Positions 1 to 12,800 of a DNA stretch of 64,000 nucleotides are shown piece after piece. A model generated the notes under the pieces. It searched no databases. It saw nothing but the letters and a program-made list of their open reading frames with translations, and was not told where the DNA came from. Within the stretch, counting starts at the first letter, position 1. The number at the start of each line of letters is the position of its first letter. The DNA lies in NCBI GenBank assembly GCA_030867875.1, contig JAOWCC010000577.1, positions 81,449,740 through 81,513,739 on the forward strand, given 5' to 3'. Position numbers and translations under genes: made by a program. Origin of the DNA: Actinernus sp. WN-2022 (lineage: Eukaryota; Cnidaria; Anthozoa; Actiniaria; Actinernidae).

Positions 1-872
1 CCTTGGGTGGGGCCTCTATTTTCAATAAAAAATAATAATTTCCTCTCATTACCCTTTTTAAATTAATATCTAAATGTCTGTTGCAGACATTACAGCAAAA
101 AAAAAAAAAAATTAAATTCTTAATTCCTGTGAGTTGTGAGGAGTTCCAAGAACGCAAATGGACTTTCTGAACTTGCTAATAACCAGAGTTCCCAACTATA
201 ATGATAAAGTTCAACAAAGCTCACTGTAATAGTTTTTATTTGCTTTAAATATGCATTGCGGCCATTACATTTTGGGAATGTGCTCAAACAAGGCCCTCAC
301 GGAGCAGGTGTGGCCAACATTCACACTATCTCACTTGTATCTGATAGACCAAGATCTCTGCACTTAACTAAAATAAAGTTTGCTAAAAAATAAGATTTGA
401 AAATTTTCATTTTCATCATGTCTCGTGTGGAATTGCCCTACAGCTGATAAATGGAGAAAATGGTTATATTATATTAAACGAAATCAAAGCGGGCGAGTTT
501 CATGTTGTTTAGCTTTGCAGCCAAAGTCCATGTCAGTGGTTCAGGTCGACAAAGTACATTTCAAGTCTGGTAAGTTAGGAGCAATTGAAAAATAAGGATG
601 ATTTTCAAAACCGGTGACATAAATTCAACTGCAAATGACATAAATAGACATGGTATACAAATCTAGTACTTCAGGCAAAGGGGAGGCAAAGGGTATTTAA
701 TAAAACAACACAAAACTGCAACTGCAAAATGCACCCGCTATGATTTTGTTTATAGAACCAGTCCCTCTTGATTGGCTGTAATATTATGATGCTGGGATGT
801 TTTCAGGTTTCAAGGAAGGTCACTTGATCCTTCATCAGCACAATATTATTAGTGAAGAGATTATATTAAAAC
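1..872. other. Intron or gene-distal sequence, no gene seen
   Basis: AT-rich non-coding DNA, presumably inside or beyond the last visible PPP6R intron. I found no open exon with splice borders on either strand. The final 85 bases (about 790-872, GCTGGGATGTTTTCAGG onward) resemble 6627-6713, which suggests an old duplication whose two parts now flank the transposon at 875-6295. Confidence 0.4.
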
Positions 873-1349
873 TACAGTACAGCCGTAAAATAATGCACGC
901 GCAAGAACTTCTTTTTGCGTCCGCAAGCCAACAGGTTCTTGCGTGCAGTTTGCGCTTGAAATTACTGAACTAACGCAAGAACTTAAGCCCCGCAAGAAGT
1001 TCTTTCCGCAAGAAGATCAACCCGCAAGAAGATCAACCCGCAAGAAGACGCAAGGTAAACTTTAAGAAGACCGGCAAGAATGCTAAAGAACACGCAAGAC
1101 GTGGAATATGAGAACAGTCATGTTTGTGTTTTATGTGAGATCGCTAATAAGAAACAGAACCTTTGAAAGCCATGAAAGTTTACTTTAATATCTTAAACTG
1201 AAGTATACTTGAATATTTTATAAACTCATCACAAAGAAGCTGAAATCAAAACTCCAGAAGATTCGGTACGATCTCATGCAAACTATTAATCAGACAACAA
1301 ATTAAAATATCCAAAAAACTTATTCACCAGTGTATCGATTTGACAGAAT

Positions 1350-4300
1350 CCCCGGCGAAAATATGTTCATGAACAGTTCTTGATATGTTCTTGACTGGCA
1401 ATTGTCTCAGTTCATGAACTAAAATTCATGAAATGTTCATTGAACTGTTCATGAATATTTCATGGTCACTGATAAATACCAAATATGTTCATGAATTTAT
1501 GATGAATTGTTCATGAATGGAACAAAATACAATTTTTCTTGAAAGGTTCACTGAATTAATTAAAGAACATTTCATGAACATTTCAAGAACCTAAGATGGT
1601 TCAGGAGAGTTCATGATTAATTCATGAAATACAATAATGAATCTCTAATGAACTTTCATGAACTCATGAACTGTTATAATTTCACAAAATAATAAGTTGA
1701 AGAACCTTTCATGAACATTTTAAAAATGCTAGAAAGTTCATGAGTTCACAAGAAATTCATCAACTGCAACATTAATAACCTCTGATGAACTTTTACCAAC
1801 TCTAATTATTCTTGAGACCACATTCAAACTGTAATCAACATAGCAATAGCTTTTTTTCCATGGTCTATTGGCTCCCCGAGCGTAGTTAATAATAATAATG
1901 ACACTAACAAATTTATGACCGCTGTATGCCAACATTTTATTGAATCAGGAGAATGGTTTAATTTTTTTAATGTTGTTATCATGGCATTATTATTAACCTA
2001 GTTGTTATTATTGTAAATTGTTTTTTAATTTACACTGATGTGATATGGTTACACCGTTTTATCAGTTAATAAAGTAGAACCCATCTGGCAGACAACATAA
2101 TCAATGAAACAACAATGCATTGTCTTTTCCGGTTCAAATGAGTTTGTTCAGCCAAGTTCCCCTTGCAAAATGAATTGCCAGGTTTCTAAGGGAATCCTTA
2201 AGGACTACTGCATGGAAAGGCTACATAATTATTTTATTTGAAGGCAGGATAAACATCACAATAAATACAATGAAATGAGAAATAAAATAAGTTATATTAA
2301 CCCTTTGAGCCCCGAGGGCTTTTAACTGATATTTGGCTCATTCTAGACTGCAACAAACCCTCCCCCCCTAAGAAAACTGTAGTCACTGTTACCATGGAAT
2401 TTTCATCTGACCAACAATACTGGGGGCTCAAAGTTTTTTGTCGGCCATTTTGGATACGTTGACGTCGCATTGCTATGGAGCTGGAGGGAAGTTTGTTTGG
2501 GGGAAAACAGAATTGAAGGCTTTTTAAAGCCTTTTTTTTTTTCATTTTTAGAGTGCTGGAGGACATTATTAAGTCTGATGAGAGCTTGAATCAGTACTTT
2601 CTCGAAGAACTGAGTCTCTGCCTGCTATTGTGATAGAGAAAGAGTCTCATTTTCCACTCGTGAATGGGCCAGGACGTCTTCTGTCACTTTAGCGTGAGCT
2701 TTATCAATGGAGGTCGGGAGCCACCTATCATAGCTTCTTTGGAATATTGGACAACATTTACTTGCCATTGATTCCAATATGAAGCTATTAGGTCGAAATG
2801 GCTTTAGACTTAGTATATATTTTGAAGAATGAAGATGGGGGAAGGGGCCATGCCGCTGTTTGGTAGGATTTCCCAGCATGCTTTGCGGTCGTTATGGATG
2901 AATTTAGCTTGCCGTGAAGTGCTTGTGGACAGAATGGCCTGGTTCTGGGCAAGTTTAGGTGTTGGGAGACAGAAAGTGAGTTTAGTGCAAACATGAAACT
3001 CTAAATGTAATGTGAAATATGCATTTTTGAGAGAAAATGTAGAATCTGAGGAGAAATAATTATTTTTGAAAGTGCTATTTTAGTCTTTTTTTTCTGAAAT
3101 GAAATAATGTCAACTATAGTTAACTTATGCAAAGAAAGGAGGATTTAGATGAAATTATTCATTTTTAATATGCCTAATGCAGTTCAATAGGATCATTGGT
3201 CTATACATTAAGGTGTGTGGGAATCTCAGGGCATTGCTCTTTGAACTTAGTCAGATTTAAACCCTCAAAGCAAGTAACCAGTAATAGTGCCATATGGCAC
3301 TCTTGGGAGTGAAAGGGTTAAGATAGCAGTCGTGTGAGGAGGCTGAGGGTTGAGACTAAAATAATATTAAGCATCACAGCATTCTCCTGGTTATTTTAGA
3401 CTAAGAGTTGACTTACCAATTTGACTGGCTTGTTCAAAAAGCAAATTTCCATCATTTATATGTACATGTAAGTCGTCTGCCCCTTTGAAAATGTGTATTT
3501 CTGCTAAGAAATTCGAACAGAAGAACGTAGGACCTTCGATCTCCGACTCTTACTTTTATGAGTTAAGACTGGAACCATATTTGGTTGGCAGAGTTGCCAG
3601 GCCTCCAGGGACGGTTATTCTTTGAAGGGATGTGTGTTGCTCGGTTGGACTTCGAGTTTTACAAGCTCAATGAAAGGTTAATTCAAAGAGTATTTCAAGC
3701 ACAATATTCTTTAGATGGAATGATAATAATAACCACTGCAACTGAGAGGCATCACTAGTTCTGGATGGCATGATTTAATGGAGAAATATGTACAGTAGCC
3801 GAGTAGGTAAGCTTAAAATGTCTTACTTTTATACTACCACCTGGAAATACGATATATGTGCTTTCAGTTTCACTTTCACACAACAGTCACTACCTAAAAC
3901 CACTATTATAGCTTAGAGTTTTCTAGTAATTCAGTTGGTTTTAATAGATTATTGCTCACATAGAATATACTTCAAATAACAATGTCAATGTGGTAAAATA
4001 CTTCCCGAACATGTCATAAAAAATGGCCGTTATTTTATCTGACATTATCTGACGTTATTTTATCTGGGGGCCCCGTATTCGTTCAGCAAAATTCGCATTA
4101 ATCTTTGATAAAACTGTTCTTACCACGAAAATATTTCAGTTATAACGTTTGTAGATCTTACAGTTTGGAATAAAGTTTATATTTTGTATACGTGAATTGA
4201 AGTTCTAAACCCTGCGGCGTAAAATTTTCAAACCAAGAGATTACTGCTTGATGGCCTACAGGATTCACAGAGCAACAAATCCTACTAAATTGTCAATTAT

Positions 4301-5011
4301 AAAAGCAATTCTATTCATAATTCCAGATATCATTTCAGATCTTCGAGTTGCAGATCCATTTAAGCTTGACAAGTCTTGAAATAAACAGGGGCAAGTCAAA
4401 TGCATCAGTACACATGATGTACTCACTGTGACTGAAAAACCGAATCGCTTGTATTTAGAACTAGAAATTATGCTATAGATAATAAACTAAAAGCTGGACT
4501 AGCATGAAACACGCATTAACTCTTTATTGATGTTGTTTTTATGTTACTTTATTTATAATTACTTTATTTATCATGGTCAAATCTGCTGTCTGATGTGTTC
4601 ATGCCCGATTCATGAACTATTCATGAATCTACCAAATCTAATAAATGTTATGAATTACTGCTTGTAAATGTTCATGCCTGATTCATGAACTGTTCACGAA
4701 TCTAACACAAATCTATTTGAACAGTGACTGGAAATGTTCATGCCTTATTCATGAACTGTTCATGAATCTACACAAATGTATTTGAACAGTACCTGTAAAT
4801 GTTCATGCCTGATTCATGAACTGTTCATGAACCATCGTCATGAAATGTTCATGTACTTTTAGGTCATGAGATGTTCATGAAAATCATCTTTCATGAATGT
4901 GGCCATTTAATGTTCATTCCCATTCATGAACAGTTCATGAATATTTCATGCATGTTCATGGACATAAATTCATGAACCATTCATGAATTGTTCATCAAAG
5001 TTTCGCCGGGG
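1350..5011. mobile_element. Nested element with CCCCGGCGAAA ends and TTCATGAA arrays
   Basis: This insertion interrupts the CAGT element at 875-6295. It starts CCCCGGCGAAA (1350-1360) and ends with the exact complement TTTCGCCGGGG (5001-5011). The uninterrupted copy at 15568-17489 reads straight through the site (about 16725-16745), showing 3662 inserted bases plus a 2-bp AT duplication. Both ends hold dense arrays of the palindrome TTCATGAA or GTTCATGAAC (about 1365-1745 and 4600-5000). No long reading frame is present. I cannot assign a superfamily. Confidence 0.85.
2301..3317. mobile_element. TTAA-flanked element nested inside the TTCATGAA element
   Basis: TTAA stands on both sides (2297-2300 and 3318-3321). 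The ends are short imperfect inverted repeats: CCCTTTGAGCCCC at the left, and a right end whose complement reads CCCTTTCACTCCC. TTAA target duplications are typical of piggyBac-type transposons. No transposase frame is seen; the short open frames here lack recognisable motifs. The right end also contains a small hairpin around GTGCCATATGGCAC (3288-3301). Confidence 0.5.
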
Positions 5012-6316
5012 ATAGACTCAAACCAGTTTTTTCATCAGGTGGAAACTATTCAGATCCGTAAGTAATATAAAACTTTCAAAACATTTGGTTTGGAAGGACG
5101 ACAATTTTTGGTGCGATCTCAAAGCAAAACAGCACTGCGGAGCACATTGATTATTCAAATCAGTTCGCAGAAAATGTCACACATTCAAGACTCGGACTTT
5201 GAAAACGGAGCCACATTAAATAAAAAAAACCTCCATAATATTAATTTGGTAGAATTTATCATTTCCCAGTAAAGCTGAGAAGCTTGTGGTGCATTTTTAC
5301 TACAACGCAATCAAATCACACTTAACGCAAAGTTTGTGGCACTCTTGTGTCAAAAACCAGACAATCAGTCTCCACGGCTGAAAGCACATGTGAACTCGGA
5401 GAATCGTTGTATCACCGAAAAGCTGGCTTCTTGAATTGAAAACATATGCAATAGATGACTTTAAAAAATACTGAATGATTGACGGATCTATTAAAGTTTT
5501 AATCTACAAAAGCTAAAGTTTATCAGATGAAATAAAAACACCGAACTAACGATAGGACGGTGTTTAGTAACGCAATCCCATGCAACCTTTCTTTTGGTGA
5601 CCCTCAATAATTATTAATTTGGTCAATGGTGAGCCAGTAATTATAACGTTTTGGTGGCCATTAGATAGTCAATACCATCAAGGAAAATTCATTATGGATT
5701 TGAAGACTGATAGCTTCAAAAGCTTAGTTTAATACCACCGTTTCATTGCTATGCGATAGCGTGAGACATTCCCGCCGGGACAGATTTTTGCCGCTCATCG
5801 TGATTTGCAGTCTTTAATACTATCACTTAACTAATATCCTGTAACTCGCGGTAACTCAAACTATTTTTTACTTCCCTTGAGTGTATCAATATTTATTCTA
5901 CTTGTCTGCTAAAACAGCCGAGTGCTTGAGATAAAATTATATATATTCGCTTTTCGATTATCTTACTCTAGAAAACGTTTTGATGAAAGAGGGAAATAAA
6001 AGTCAAAGTTGGAAACATAAATCTTAGCGTATGAAAACAGCCACGTCCTTCCAGAGTTCAAAGAAGCGACCAGTTCTTGCGTTAAAACTTCAACTTCTTG
6101 CGTTTCATCTTCTTGCGGATAAGCTCAAAATATTAAATTCTTGCGCTTCAGCCTGAACTTCTTGCAGTTCAGTAGTTCTTGTGTCTAAAGCGCAAAAAGT
6201 TGGTTTAGGCCTTCTTGCGGCAGCTTGCATGTTCTTGTGTCGCAAGAAGTTACTTGCGCCACTTCTTGCGCGTGCATTATTTTACGGCTGTACTGTACAA
6301 TGCTAAAGTAACTGTT

Positions 6317-6503
6317 CTCCGGGACAAACAGACTGTATGTGGCATGATGGCAATAATATTCACGCGTGCTTGCAACGAGTTGAGCCATTTGAAAAATCAA
6401 GGACTTTCCATAACTCAAGTTTACAAAAACATTTTTCCTTGATAAAACTCAAGTGATTTCTCTTGATATGGAAACAGCTTTTCCACACAAAACGATGTAC
6501 AAC
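6317..6503. repeat. Dispersed repeat R1, copy 1
   Basis: About 190 bp starting CTCCGGGACAAA, nearly identical over its second half to 8412-8610 in the same orientation. The copies share the block from GAGTTGAGCCATTTGAAAAA to the ACAACTT-like tail. The CAGT element A ends 21 bases upstream of this copy. It could be a segmental duplication within the intron or a diverged repeat. Confidence 0.7.
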
Positions 6504-6755
6504 TAAGGTGTGCTATGTATAAATTTAAGCAGCACAGCTATTCTAAATTAAGTTTGGGAAGCATTTGTAATCTGATTTTTGGTCTCTGAATGTAATGTCT
6601 GCAACGTGGAATTGCCCTGTAGCACATGCTGCTGGGATGTTTAGCGTTTCGAGTAATTGGCCACTTGACTCTTGACCCATCGATGCAATTAGGGAAGAGA
6701 TATAAACTACAACTAGAAGTTTCTAATAGAAAGGGAAGTGCTGCGAAGTGAAGTT

Positions 6756-7324
6756 ATAGATCGTTTTCACGTGACGTCATCAAAATTCTAAAATCTAAAC
6801 TAAAATTAATGATCTATAACCCTGTTCTTTTAATATAATTTAGGTATCGGTATACTCAGTATTCTTGTAAAATTTTACATCGATACGGTGAGTTGTTATT
6901 GAGTTAGAGTATTTTGAATTTTGTGACAGCCCAGCTCAGCGAGTTTCCTAAATGTCATGGAAATCCATATATTTCTGCCAATTTAAAATGTTAGACTTGA
7001 TTTAACGTTAAAAGTGATATCTAAAGTGTTTTTAAGTGAATGCTAATCATATTGCTGGGAAAAACAGCTTTATTTGTAGAGTACGTTTTCGGCCGCCATC
7101 TTGGTGTACCAAATAGGTACACCAACATGGCCGCCGCATACGAATTACACTAAATTGTTTGAATATTATTTGTCTGACAGCTCAGTTAGGAAGTACTCTA
7201 ATGCTCCAAAATTTCGGTCATTCACATATTTTTACCTGCTCTATACAAACCATTAAAAATATTTTACTAATATCAGTCTTTTCTTGAGGCAAATTTTTTT
7301 GTGACGTCAGTGAAAACGATCTAT
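6756..7324. mobile_element. Inverted-repeat element with ends ATAGATCGTTTTCAC
   Basis: The left end reads ATAGATCGTTTTCACGTGAC and the right end is its near-complement, ending GTGAAAACGATCTAT at 7324; both ends carry TGACGTCA just inside. A central palindrome (about 7092-7137) pairs CCATCTTGGTGTACC with GGTACACCAACATGG. No coding frame is visible. The target duplication is not clear from the flanks. This is a non-autonomous MITE-like element. Confidence 0.65.
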
Positions 7325-7755
7325 TGATTTTTTTGGCACTTTGAATGACTGAAAAAAAATTGACGGACAGAGCAAAGTAGAGAGGTTATTGGTATGTAGT
7401 CTTTAGTACTAAAATAAAGAATACAATAAAATACAGGTTTTGTACAGGTCGTGTGACTCTAGTGCAATGACTCTGTGGCACCATCTTGCAAGACACATGA
7501 CTGCAATCATCAAGGGCAGTGGCATGGTACACAAAGTTGATTCCAATTTTCAAATTGTGTCACGTTTCTTTCTATTCCGACCTAACCCTTGACACAGGAA
7601 ATAAATAATCCTTTGAACTTTTTTCCAAAGCATCAGGAAAATTCTGTGATTCATCAGTTTCTATGTCAGTACATATTGATTGGTTGAATGATTCCCTATG
7701 CAAATTGCAACCACAGTTGGTTGGCTCATTTGTTTTGCAGCAACATTCAGTCATT
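7325..7755. other. Non-coding stretch
   Basis: Intronic or gene-distal DNA without a supported exon. The short frames here overlap the GGCACAATGGCC minisatellite or lack splice context. Confidence 0.4.
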
Positions 7756-7902
7756 GGTTGGCGCAATGGCCTTGTTGGCACAATGGCCTTGTTGGCACAA
7801 TGGCCTCCATTATTTGGCTGGCACAACGGCCTGTCATTTGTCTCAGTTAATAGCCTGTCATTTGGTACAATAGCATGTCATTCAATTGGCACAACGACCT
7901 CC
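7756..7902. repeat. Minisatellite, about 18-bp unit
   Basis: Degenerate direct repeats of GGCCTTGTTGGCACAATG. The clearest two or three units lie at 7760-7805, followed by diverged units (GGCACAACGGCCT...) to about 7900. The open frames over it are only translations of the repeat. Confidence 0.75.
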
Positions 7903-8411
7903 CATCAAGGCCATCATTTGGCTGGCTGACAACGGCATTTGTCTCAGTTGTAAAACAACAGTCATGTTTGATCGTTTTGTTTTGTTGCTCGGTATGAACA
8001 AAGTAAGTCAGCTGATCTTGTTTGTCATGTTGGTCCATTCGTCTTTGAGCATACACAGGTATTTACCTGCTTTCACTAGCGACAGCACAGGAAATTCCAT
8101 TCGCGCATTGATCACATAGATCACACGGTGCGTTGTGCTTAGCAAAGAAAATCGGCAAAAGTTTCCTGTTATACAAACTCCAAAGTTTCCAGATGCTTTG
8201 GAAAAACGTTTCAATAACTTTTCCCACTAGAATCATGATGTTTGAGGGAAAAATACTATTCAACAACACTGTTGAGGAAACGCCACGAGTGACATTACCG
8301 CTGAACATGACGTCAAGCACCAGATCGAGGCAAATGTTGTGGACATCGCAAAATCCTAGAAAGCATCCGCCTAATTCAAGTCCACCACAGGGAGCCCAAA
8401 TTAGGGATGCT
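7903..8411. other. Non-coding stretch with overlapping opposite open frames
   Basis: Open frames of about 100 codons occur on both strands (8133-8444 + and 8063-8422 -). Neither resembles a known protein, and both run into the R1 repeat, so I treat them as chance frames. Confidence 0.35.
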
Positions 8412-8610
8412 CTCCGGGACAAAGAGACTGTACACGTGGTGTGATGGCGATATGTTCACAACTTAGTTCACTCGTGGTCTCAACGAGTTGAGCCATTTGA
8501 AAAATCAAGGACTTTCCATAACTCAAGTTTACAAAAAAAAAATCTTTGATAAAACTCAAGTGATTTCTCTTGATATGGAAACAGCTTTTCCACACAAAAC
8601 AATGTACAAC
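8412..8610. repeat. Dispersed repeat R1, copy 2
   Basis: Second copy of the repeat at 6317-6503, same orientation, spaced about 2.1 kb. It has a longer A-run (8534-8543) than copy 1. Confidence 0.7.
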
Positions 8611-9338
8611 AATTTCAAACAACATTTTGCAAATCTTCAATCCAAAATATTTAACGTGAAATGTATTCATATAATTATAGAATTGACCAATCAAAATCAC
8701 TACTGCGATTTGCGGTAGTGACATTACCAAACAGCATTAGGGGCTCGTGAATTCAGACGTCTCTCTCGGGGAGTGGACCCTAGAACGAGCAGAAAAGGCG
8801 GCTGTATCACAAGCTAGTACATGTAGTCATTTAATCTTGCTGTACTTACTGCGTCTACGAGTGGCGTGTGCATCTCACCATCCTCCTCAGTCGGGGGATT
8901 ATTCAAAATTGTACTCGTACATTGCTCTACTTGAGTATGTAGGAAATTGTTCCAAATGTACTTGAAAAATAATTCCTGCCAACACAGTCAGAAGAATTTG
9001 TCAAAATACCACAAGTCACAAATATTAGCAGTCTGGACAAGAAACACTTTGATTATGCATGGCAAATGTTCAAGCACTAATATAGGGCTCGAAATTGCAA
9101 TCACTGCAATCACAAATGTGACAAAAACATTGATTGTTTGGTGACTAAAATTTAATGCTCAGCAGCTTTTATTGGCCAGTAAACCTTGTCACGATACTTT
9201 GACCATTAACACTTGCTGCCTGGCAACTAGATTTTACTTGGTAGTCACAACATGGCAACCACAGATTTTATATTTCAAGGCCTCTAATACATGTACTTAT
9301 AATGTACAGGGACACTGTTACACATCATTTCATGAAAC
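8611..9338. other. Non-coding stretch
   Basis: No exon found. At about 9083-9300 there is a degenerate repeat opening with GGGCTCGAAATTGCAATC and rich in TGCAACCAC-like words. Related openings occur at 22710 (GGGCTCGAAATTAAG) and 42696 (GGGTTCGAAATTC), suggesting a dispersed repeat family. Confidence 0.35.
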
Positions 9339-9513
9339 CAATTGACTCTTTTCACCTGTGGCCATGCATCTTGGATTCAAAGTGAAGCAATTCTTTGTTT
9401 TTGCTTGGCTAAACGCATTCTGAGATTCCCTCAGTGTGAGGCTAACCTAGCAAAAAATAAAGGAGTGCCTTGCTTTGAATCCAAGATGGCCACCAGGTGA
9501 AAAGAGTAAATTG
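9339..9513. mobile_element. Small foldback MITE
   Basis: The left arm, CAATTGACTCTTTTCACCTG followed by a block containing CATCTTGGATTCAAAG, pairs with the right arm CTTTGAATCCAAGATGG...CAGGTGAAAAGAGTAAATTG. The arms are about 60 bp and the loop is short. No coding capacity. The target duplication is unclear. Confidence 0.7.
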
Positions 9514-9676
9514 AATCTTTCAACAAATACTATTTCTAAAAGATGTGCTTATTAAAATAATTCAAGTACATGTACTTTAAAACATTTTTCCAGACTTCAA
9601 GTACTTTTGAAGGACAGTTTTGGATTTGAGGATCAATACAAGTATACAAGGATCAACACAAGTATGGCCAACTTAC

Positions 9677-9829
9677 CCATAAAACACCCATGGTTCCTAG
9701 ATTAGCTAACTCTTGGTTGATTGTGTCACTATTTGTTGCTAAAACTGAAGATAACAGTTTGGAAATTTGCAGTCTTGCATTACCAAGTGGTGGGTCTAAA
9801 ATGCCTACTGTTGTTGACATGGGTTTCAT
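9677..9829 (-). CDS. PPP6R: PPP6R exon 13 (last exon in window)
   Basis: A 51-codon exon with [10 protein letters not shown] and [11 protein letters not shown], the conserved SAPS segment that in human continues into FFKYTWNNFLH. The next exon is not found between 1 and 9676, so the intron is at least 9.6 kb or the exon is lost. Confidence 0.94.
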
Positions 9830-12800
9830 CTAAAAGAAAGAAAGAAATTAAAACATTTGCATTGAATGAATAAGAACAACAATAAAACACATGCAATACC
9901 GGTAATTGCACCTATCAATGTTAATTAAGCTCGGGGGGGGGGGGGGGGGGGGGGGGGCAGGGAAGAGGTGGAAATTTGACATTCCCTCTCCCTCCCTCCC
10001 AATATAAGTTAAATCCCCACCCTTGGGACAACACCTTTGGTCAATAATATAAAAATTCCCCAACCCACTGCCCTAACTGCCTTGCTTCCTATAAATGACC
10101 CCACCATGAGGCAGGCAGTGTTGTCCAAATCCTCACCCTTGGGGTAGCCCTGCTTGTCAACCCCCCCCCCCCCCCCCCAAACAAATGTACATGCAAGGTA
10201 AATACAGTACATGATATTTTCATGATTTCTTGAACAAAAACAGAAATTTCTTTTGAACAGTTGGACTAATTGACCAAGGTACCGTATTCACTCACGGATA
10301 AGCCGCACCCCGAGTTTAGAAGTTTGATTCAGAGAAATTTTTTTTTTAGGAAGAATTTCAAACATACAATGACACATGTACATATTTGTATACACCTTCA
10401 TCGGACTTTCAAACTGGAGAAAACTAAAGTTGTACCTGTACATGTAATTTCAGCTCTGAAATAGTATAAACTTCATGTCTACATACATTTGTACTTAGAT
10501 ATATGATTTATCTTTCCATAGTGTTTGTTTACCGAGATCTTTTCATTCAGGTCACTTTTTAGATCGAATTTTACATGTCAACGAAGCCAACAACGTGCTC
10601 ACGTCCGTCCGTAGCTTAGTAACCAGGCAACTGTGGAAGAGAGAGAACTGGACACTAGAAGTTTTGTTTTCGCTGAACGAAGTCGAAACAACATGGAGTA
10701 GTTTGCTTTTTCATTAGCTGTCTGTTGCCATCATGCCTAAAAAGAAGCCATCTATTGGAGAAATTAACTTGTTACTCAAAGAGAGGTGGAATATCTGTTC
10801 GACAAATTTGCTGTTAAAGTGCAAAGCTGCAAAGAAACATTGTGCCACTTAGTGTGGTATTTAATCGCTTGCAGAGGAAGAAATATTCACAACATAAACG
10901 GATCTGTTTGGAGCCACCAAACTTGCAAAAGCAATGGCCAGCGCTTACTTTCTTTTGGTTTGGTTAAAGTATGTATTATTGTAGCTTAGTATTTCTTTTA
11001 AATAATAATAATAATAATAACAACGTATTAGGAGCATCCTACAGAGTCTCGATGCTCTTACATATTATACCTAATAGAAATATAAAAAAAAAATGTTAAT
11101 TTATGGAAATTTTCAGACCTTTTGTTCGGTAGATGTTCTTGCAGATAAGCCGCACCCCCAATTTTAAATGAAGAATTCCGGCAAAAAGGTGCGGCTTATC
11201 CGTGAGTGAATACGGTATCTTCAGCCATTTGGAAAATTTTAGGCAAATTGCTGAAGGTCATAAGCAGGACACACTGATAACGAATCCTCAATATAACAAA
11301 TCTATTCTCCCAGTCCCTTGCACTTCATTATAATGGGGTTCCACTGAACAAGGGTTTCAATAGGAGCCAGCTTACATGTACATTGTAACTGGCAGAGTTC
11401 AAGAAGCTTCTAGATCTCATACTGCCGGCTACATCTTCTGCAGCTTTTAACGTATCTAATGCCTACTTTCCAAACTAATAAATCCTCTGTTTCAGAACAA
11501 TCCATCCTTACCAGTGGAGGATCTTTGAGGAGGTCATGGAAATCCCGTAACCTTGGTGTAATCGCTGCTAGAGTTGCACTGACACCTGAAATTAATCAAG
11601 ATGAGCAGGCCATGAGTTCCTCAGATTACCATGGAGGGTTTGAAAGTAATGCTTATGTCAAGTTGTCCGAGGGCAACCACAGAACACGGTTTAGCTAATA
11701 ATCCACCATATGAAAAAAAATATGGTGGCTGTACATTTGACCACAATCCCTTGGGAAAATAACAGTCAAAATAACATGTAGAAAGCCTCTATTTTCTTCA
11801 ATGACAATACATGTATATTGGCAACAGCACTTGTACTGGCTTGTTTTTATGATTTATAAACTCTCTAACACAATTTTATAACACTAAACTTTTCCACACA
11901 CAAAGGATTGGGGGTAAAATTTGTCCGAAATTTCGTTACATTTGTAGGAACAAAGCAAAATTCGTTGAACTATGGTTGCATTACTTTTGCACAATGCTGT
12001 ATACTAAGTATTGAGTCCATACCCTGTGCTAGTCTTTCAGCATCTAATGCAGTCATTGGTTCCTCTCCTTCACCACTGATGACAAATAAATTTTGCTTTT
12101 GAGTCAATATAATTTTTATTACCTTCAGAACCAACACTTTTGGCTGTCAATCAATCTCCAATCCCCAAGCCAATTATATGCAGGGTTGTAGATAAGAGCC
12201 GTCAGCTGGGAATTTTGTCTAATACTCAGACTGCAAAGTTTTGTCGGTTGCTGTTTTATGGGACCGGCTAACCCTTGCAGACTAAATGACTAACATCCTT
12301 CACTATAATTATACAGGACTTGAAATTCAGCTACCAATACAGTTGCAAATGCAACCAAATTACTATCACTTGCAACTAAAACTTTTCTGGCAGTCACAAA
12401 TTTGGCGACTGGTTTCCACCTATTATTAAATAAATGAATAAATAAAAGTCCAACAGTCTTACAATGTATCGTGTTATGCTTTGTTGCGATTTTACAATTT
12501 TTCAGCAAAATCATGCACCATTTACCTTCATTTTCTCCTTTTCATTTCCCTTTAACCAAGTGGCATGAACCTTCACTCAGACACCATTTTAAAGCCATCT
12601 CTTTTTAAAATGTTGCGAGTGCAACTTTTTCTCATAAGACAGCTGGATTCTGTTTTTACCAACTAAAAATTGCAAACTTGCGACCAAATTTTCGTAACTA
12701 GTCACATTATACCCACCAACTATTCAGAATTATATGTATTGACAGAGATATAAAGACTTACATGCCCTTCTTGACTTCAAGGAGGGTCAATAATACAAGG

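Larger units (their letters stand above)
875..6295. mobile_element. TA-flanked CAGT element A with TTCTTGCG subterminal arrays (carries nested insertions)
   Basis: The ends are perfect inverted repeats: CAGTACAGCCGTAAAATAAT at 875 and its complement ending at 6295, extending inward about 33 bp to GCGCAAGAA. A TA dinucleotide flanks both sides (873-874, 6296-6297), as expected for a TA target duplication of the Tc1/mariner/IS630 type. Both ends carry arrays of the octamer CGCAAGAA/TTCTTGCG (about 895-1100 and 6065-6275). The interior matches the element at 15568-17489 in inverted orientation. Without the 3.66 kb insertion at 1350-5011 it would be about 1.76 kb. No transposase reading frame is visible, so it is probably non-autonomous. 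Confidence 0.88.

Noticed and set aside
8063..8444. Overlapping 119- and 103-codon frames
   Set aside because: They oppose each other, match nothing I recognise and run into repeat R1.
11459..11698. A 79-codon plus-strand gene
   Set aside because: It is the antisense shadow of PPP6R exon 12, whose minus-strand reading has splice sites and family similarity.
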